From the NCBI GenBank assembly GCA_031254995.1, contig JAIRTJ010000007.1, forward strand, positions 1 to 8,310: 8,310 nt of DNA, read 5' to 3'. The notes below the pieces were generated by a model. The model did not search any database. It saw only the letters and a program-made list of their open reading frames with translations, and was not told the origin of the DNA. Origin of the DNA: Eubacteriales Family XIII. Incertae Sedis bacterium (lineage in GTDB: Bacteria > Bacillota > Clostridia > Peptostreptococcales > Anaerovoracaceae). The number at the start of each line of letters is the position of its first letter. Position 1 is the first letter of the stretch. Made by a program: the position numbers and the translations under genes. Below are positions 7,272-8,310 of this stretch, piece by piece.

Positions 7272-7306
7272 GAACCGAAACGAACCGCGTGAACCGATTT
7301 CGGTTC
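7272..7306 (+). promoter_or_regulatory. Candidate upstream activating sequence: helically phased GAACCG repeats
   Basis: GAACCG occurs at 7272-7277, 7282-7287 and 7291-7296, and its inverse CGGTTC at 7301-7306. Successive copies start 10, 9 and 10 bp apart, that is, one per DNA turn on one face. The cluster lies about 75-110 bp before the predicted sigma-54 transcription start (about 7382), a usual position for an enhancer bound by a sigma-54 activator. The activator encoded just upstream is the natural candidate to bind here. Confidence 0.5.
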
Positions 7307-7318
7307 ACAATTTTTTTT
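7289..7318 (+). terminator. Rho-independent terminator of the rluB-activator unit
   Basis: GTGAACCG (7289-7296), loop ATTT, CGGTTCAC (7301-7308) form a perfect 8-bp stem followed by AA and eight Ts (7311-7318). It lies 75 bp after the activator stop codon and should end that transcript before the kamA promoter. The stem arms are also two of the GAACCG half-sites. Confidence 0.85.
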
Positions 7319-7351
7319 ATGCGCAAAAAACTCGCGCATTTTGCGCGTTTT
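7319..7351 (+). repeat. Inverted repeat, possible second terminator or protein site
   Basis: ATGCGCAAAA (7319-7328) and TTTTGCGCGT (7339-7348) are inverted copies with 9 of 10 matches and a 10-bp spacer. A nested hairpin CGCGCA-TTT-TGCGCG (7333-7347) followed by TTTT (7348-7351) could be a weak back-up terminator. The 10-bp-spaced half-sites also have the geometry of a dimeric activator site, ending 8 bp before the -24 GG of the sigma-54 promoter. Confidence 0.4.
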
Positions 7352-7355
7352 CCGG

Positions 7356-7372
7356 TGGCATATCTCTTGCTT
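7356..7372 (+). promoter_or_regulatory. Sigma-54 (-24/-12) promoter of kamA
   Basis: TGGCATATCTCTTGCTT matches the sigma-54 consensus TGGCAC-N5-TTGCW: the GG (7357-7358) and GC (7369-7370) are separated by exactly 10 bp and both core dinucleotides are intact; the C after TGGCA is replaced by T. Transcription would start near 7382, leaving a leader of about 148 nt. It is preceded by a gene for a GAFTGA-containing sigma-54 activator, which strongly supports the call. Confidence 0.8.
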
Positions 7373-7502
7373 GCTGTAATAGTCGATTCGGTATCGCAAG
7401 AAGTACGGCGCGCAGCGACAAATGCTCGATGCAAGACGGCTGCCGCAAAAGCGAACAGGCAACGAGGCGTTCGGATCATCCGCGCCGAGCCATGAATCAT
7501 AT

Positions 7503-7523
7503 CAGAGGAGGTAGTGCGGAGGA
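7503..7523 (+). promoter_or_regulatory. Tandem Shine-Dalgarno sequences of kamA
   Basis: GGAGGA at 7518-7523 lies at a good spacing (7 nt from GGAGG) before the ATG at 7530 and decides the kamA start. A second purine stretch, AGAGGAGG (7504-7511), lies 14 bp further upstream. It could act as a standby site or serve no function. Confidence 0.7.
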
Positions 7524-7529
7524 AATATT

Positions 7530-8310
7530 ATGATTAAAACACAGCGAAGAAATCGAAAGGACATCCCTCTTTGGAAAGACGTGACCGACGAGGAATGGAA
7601 TGATTGGAAATGGCAGATCAGCAACAGACTCACGTCCGTAGAAGAAATCGGCCGAGTGATCAACCTCACGAATCAAGAGGAATTGGACATCAAAAAGGTT
7701 ATGGACGGATTCAGGGTGGGCATCACGCCGTATTACGCGTCTCTCATGGATCCGGACAATCCCAAAGACCCTGTCCGAATGCAGGCGGTTCCCGTACTCG
7801 CGGAAACGCATCGAGGCGCGGCGGACATGGAAGATCCGTTGCACGAAGACGAGGACTCCCCCGCGCCCGGCTTGACCCATCGCTATCCTGATCGCGTCCT
7901 GTTTCTCATCACGGATCAATGCTCGATGTATTGCCGGCACTGCACGAGGCGCAGACTCGCGGGAGAGCATGACGGCGCGCGCAGCAGGAAAGACATCGAC
8001 GCCTGCATCGCTTATATAAAGAAGACTCCTGAGGTGCGGGACGTACTTCTGTCCGGCGGCGACTGCCTGTGCGTGTCCGACGACAAATTGGAATACATCA
8101 TCAGCGAACTTCGAAAGATCGATCATGTGGAGATCGTGCGATTGGGATCCAGAACACCCGTCGTCATGCCCCAGCGAATTACGGATGATTTGGTCAACAT
8201 GCTGAAAAAGTATCATCCCGTATGGCTGAACACGCATTTCAACCATCCGAAGGAGATGACCGCGGAGGCCGCGGCGGCTCTCGCGAAATTGGCTGACGCC
8301 GGCATACCGC
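7530..8310 (+). CDS. kamA: L-lysine 2,3-aminomutase (radical SAM), 3' end outside the window
   Basis: KamA converts L-lysine to L-beta-lysine, the first step of lysine fermentation, using a [4Fe-4S] cluster, S-adenosylmethionine and pyridoxal phosphate. The 260 codons present (of about 415 in the family) run without a stop to the right edge. Seen: WNDWKWQISNR (23-33), ITPYY (65-69), DPLHEDEDSPAPGLTHRYPDR (102-122), the radical-SAM motif CSMYCRHC (C131, C135, C138), LLSGGD (173-178), IVRLGSRTPV (202-211) and HPVWLNTHFNHP (229-240). It matches C. subterminale KamA closely along its whole length, with the cysteines offset by about 6 residues. The residues that separate lysine from glutamate 2,3-aminomutase (the two Asp that hold the lysine side-chain amine) lie beyond the edge, so lysine is favoured by context, not proven. 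The ATG at 7530 follows GGAGGA. Transcription is probably from the sigma-54 promoter, and pathway genes likely follow. Confidence 0.95.
   Translation, partial: MIKTQRRNRKDIPLWKDVTDEEWNDWKWQISNRLTSVEEIGRVINLTNQEELDIKKVMDGFRVGITPYYASLMDPDNPKDPVRMQAVPVLAETHRGAADMEDPLHEDEDSPAPGLTHRYPDRVLFLITDQCSMYCRHCTRRRLAGEHDGARSRKDIDACIAYIKKTPEVRDVLLSGGDCLCVSDDKLEYIISELRKIDHVEIVRLGSRTPVVMPQRITDDLVNMLKKYHPVWLNTHFNHPKEMTAEAAAALAKLADAGIP

Larger units (their letters stand above)
7214..7529. other. Regulatory gap between the activator and kamA
   Basis: This 316-bp region contains, in order: phased GAACCG half-sites (7272-7306), an intrinsic terminator sharing two of them (7289-7318), an inverted repeat and weaker terminator-like hairpin (7319-7351), a sigma-54 promoter (7356-7372), and a ~148-nt kamA leader with two Shine-Dalgarno-like stretches. 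The leader holds a modest stem (GGCG 7466-7469 with CGCC 7483-7486, enclosing CGG/CCG) but no riboswitch that I recognise. No RNA gene is seen. Confidence 0.8.

Noticed and set aside
5810..7462. A 550-codon open frame on the minus strand across the activator gene
   Set aside because: It lies antisense to a protein with intact AAA+ motifs, has no recognisable domain and no good ribosome binding site. Long antisense frames are expected in this CpG-rich coding style.
7382..7529. Lysine riboswitch in the kamA leader
   Set aside because: The 148-nt leader lacks the long multi-stem architecture of the lysine aptamer and shows only small local hairpins.
7492..7533. A 13-codon leader frame (MNHIRGGSAEEIL) ending in an ATGA overlap with kamA
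   Set aside because: It has no Shine-Dalgarno of its own and no run of regulatory codons such as lysine, so the overlap is probably chance.
7497..8246. A 249-codon minus-strand open frame across kamA
   Set aside because: The plus strand encodes an unmistakable lysine 2,3-aminomutase with the CxxxCxxC motif; the antisense frame shows no family features.
1..8310. CRISPR array, insertion sequence, tRNA or rRNA gene
   Set aside because: No regularly spaced repeats, transposase motifs, terminal inverted repeats of an element or tRNA cloverleaf were found on reading either strand.

Overview
The window carries four complete genes and one gene cut by the right edge. It looks like chromosomal DNA from a moderately GC-rich, amino-acid-fermenting bacterium, most likely a member of the Bacillota (Clostridia-like). 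The reasons are a Gram-positive-type LexA box in front of uvrA, strong AGGAGG-type ribosome binding sites, and a sigma-54-controlled lysine 2,3-aminomutase gene, typical of lysine-fermenting anaerobes. This assignment is inference from content, not from a marker gene tree.

Layout. Positions 95-802 (minus) encode a two-half nitroreductase-like flavoprotein with its own upstream region (803-1091), which holds a 25-bp imperfect palindrome over a possible promoter. Positions 1092-3983 (minus) encode UvrA, the damage-recognition ATPase of nucleotide excision repair. The uvrA start is probably a TTG, and a promoter with a LexA-like box lies about 190 bp upstream. From the same divergent gap (3984-4370), rluB (4371-5078, plus) encodes an S4-domain rRNA pseudouridine synthase. 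Its stop codon overlaps, in a TAATG, the start of a 711-residue sigma-54 activator (5078-7213). After a 316-bp gap containing a terminator, phased repeats and a sigma-54 promoter, kamA (7530 to the right edge, plus) encodes lysine 2,3-aminomutase and continues past the window.

The main point of interest is the right half. The activator has none of the usual GAF, PAS or receiver sensor domains. Its first ~355 residues resemble L-erythro-3,5-diaminohexanoate dehydrogenase (Kdd), an enzyme of the lysine fermentation pathway that acts two steps after KamA, but with an eroded nucleotide-binding loop. The fused AAA+ domain has an intact GAFTGA motif, and a good -24/-12 promoter sits directly in front of kamA. 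Four GAACCG half-sites, one per helical turn, lie about 75-110 bp upstream of the predicted transcription start. The simplest reading is a self-contained circuit: an enzyme-derived sensor binds a lysine-pathway intermediate, binds the phased repeats and switches on kamA and probably the genes after it. The ligand, the operator and the gene order beyond the edge are all inferred.
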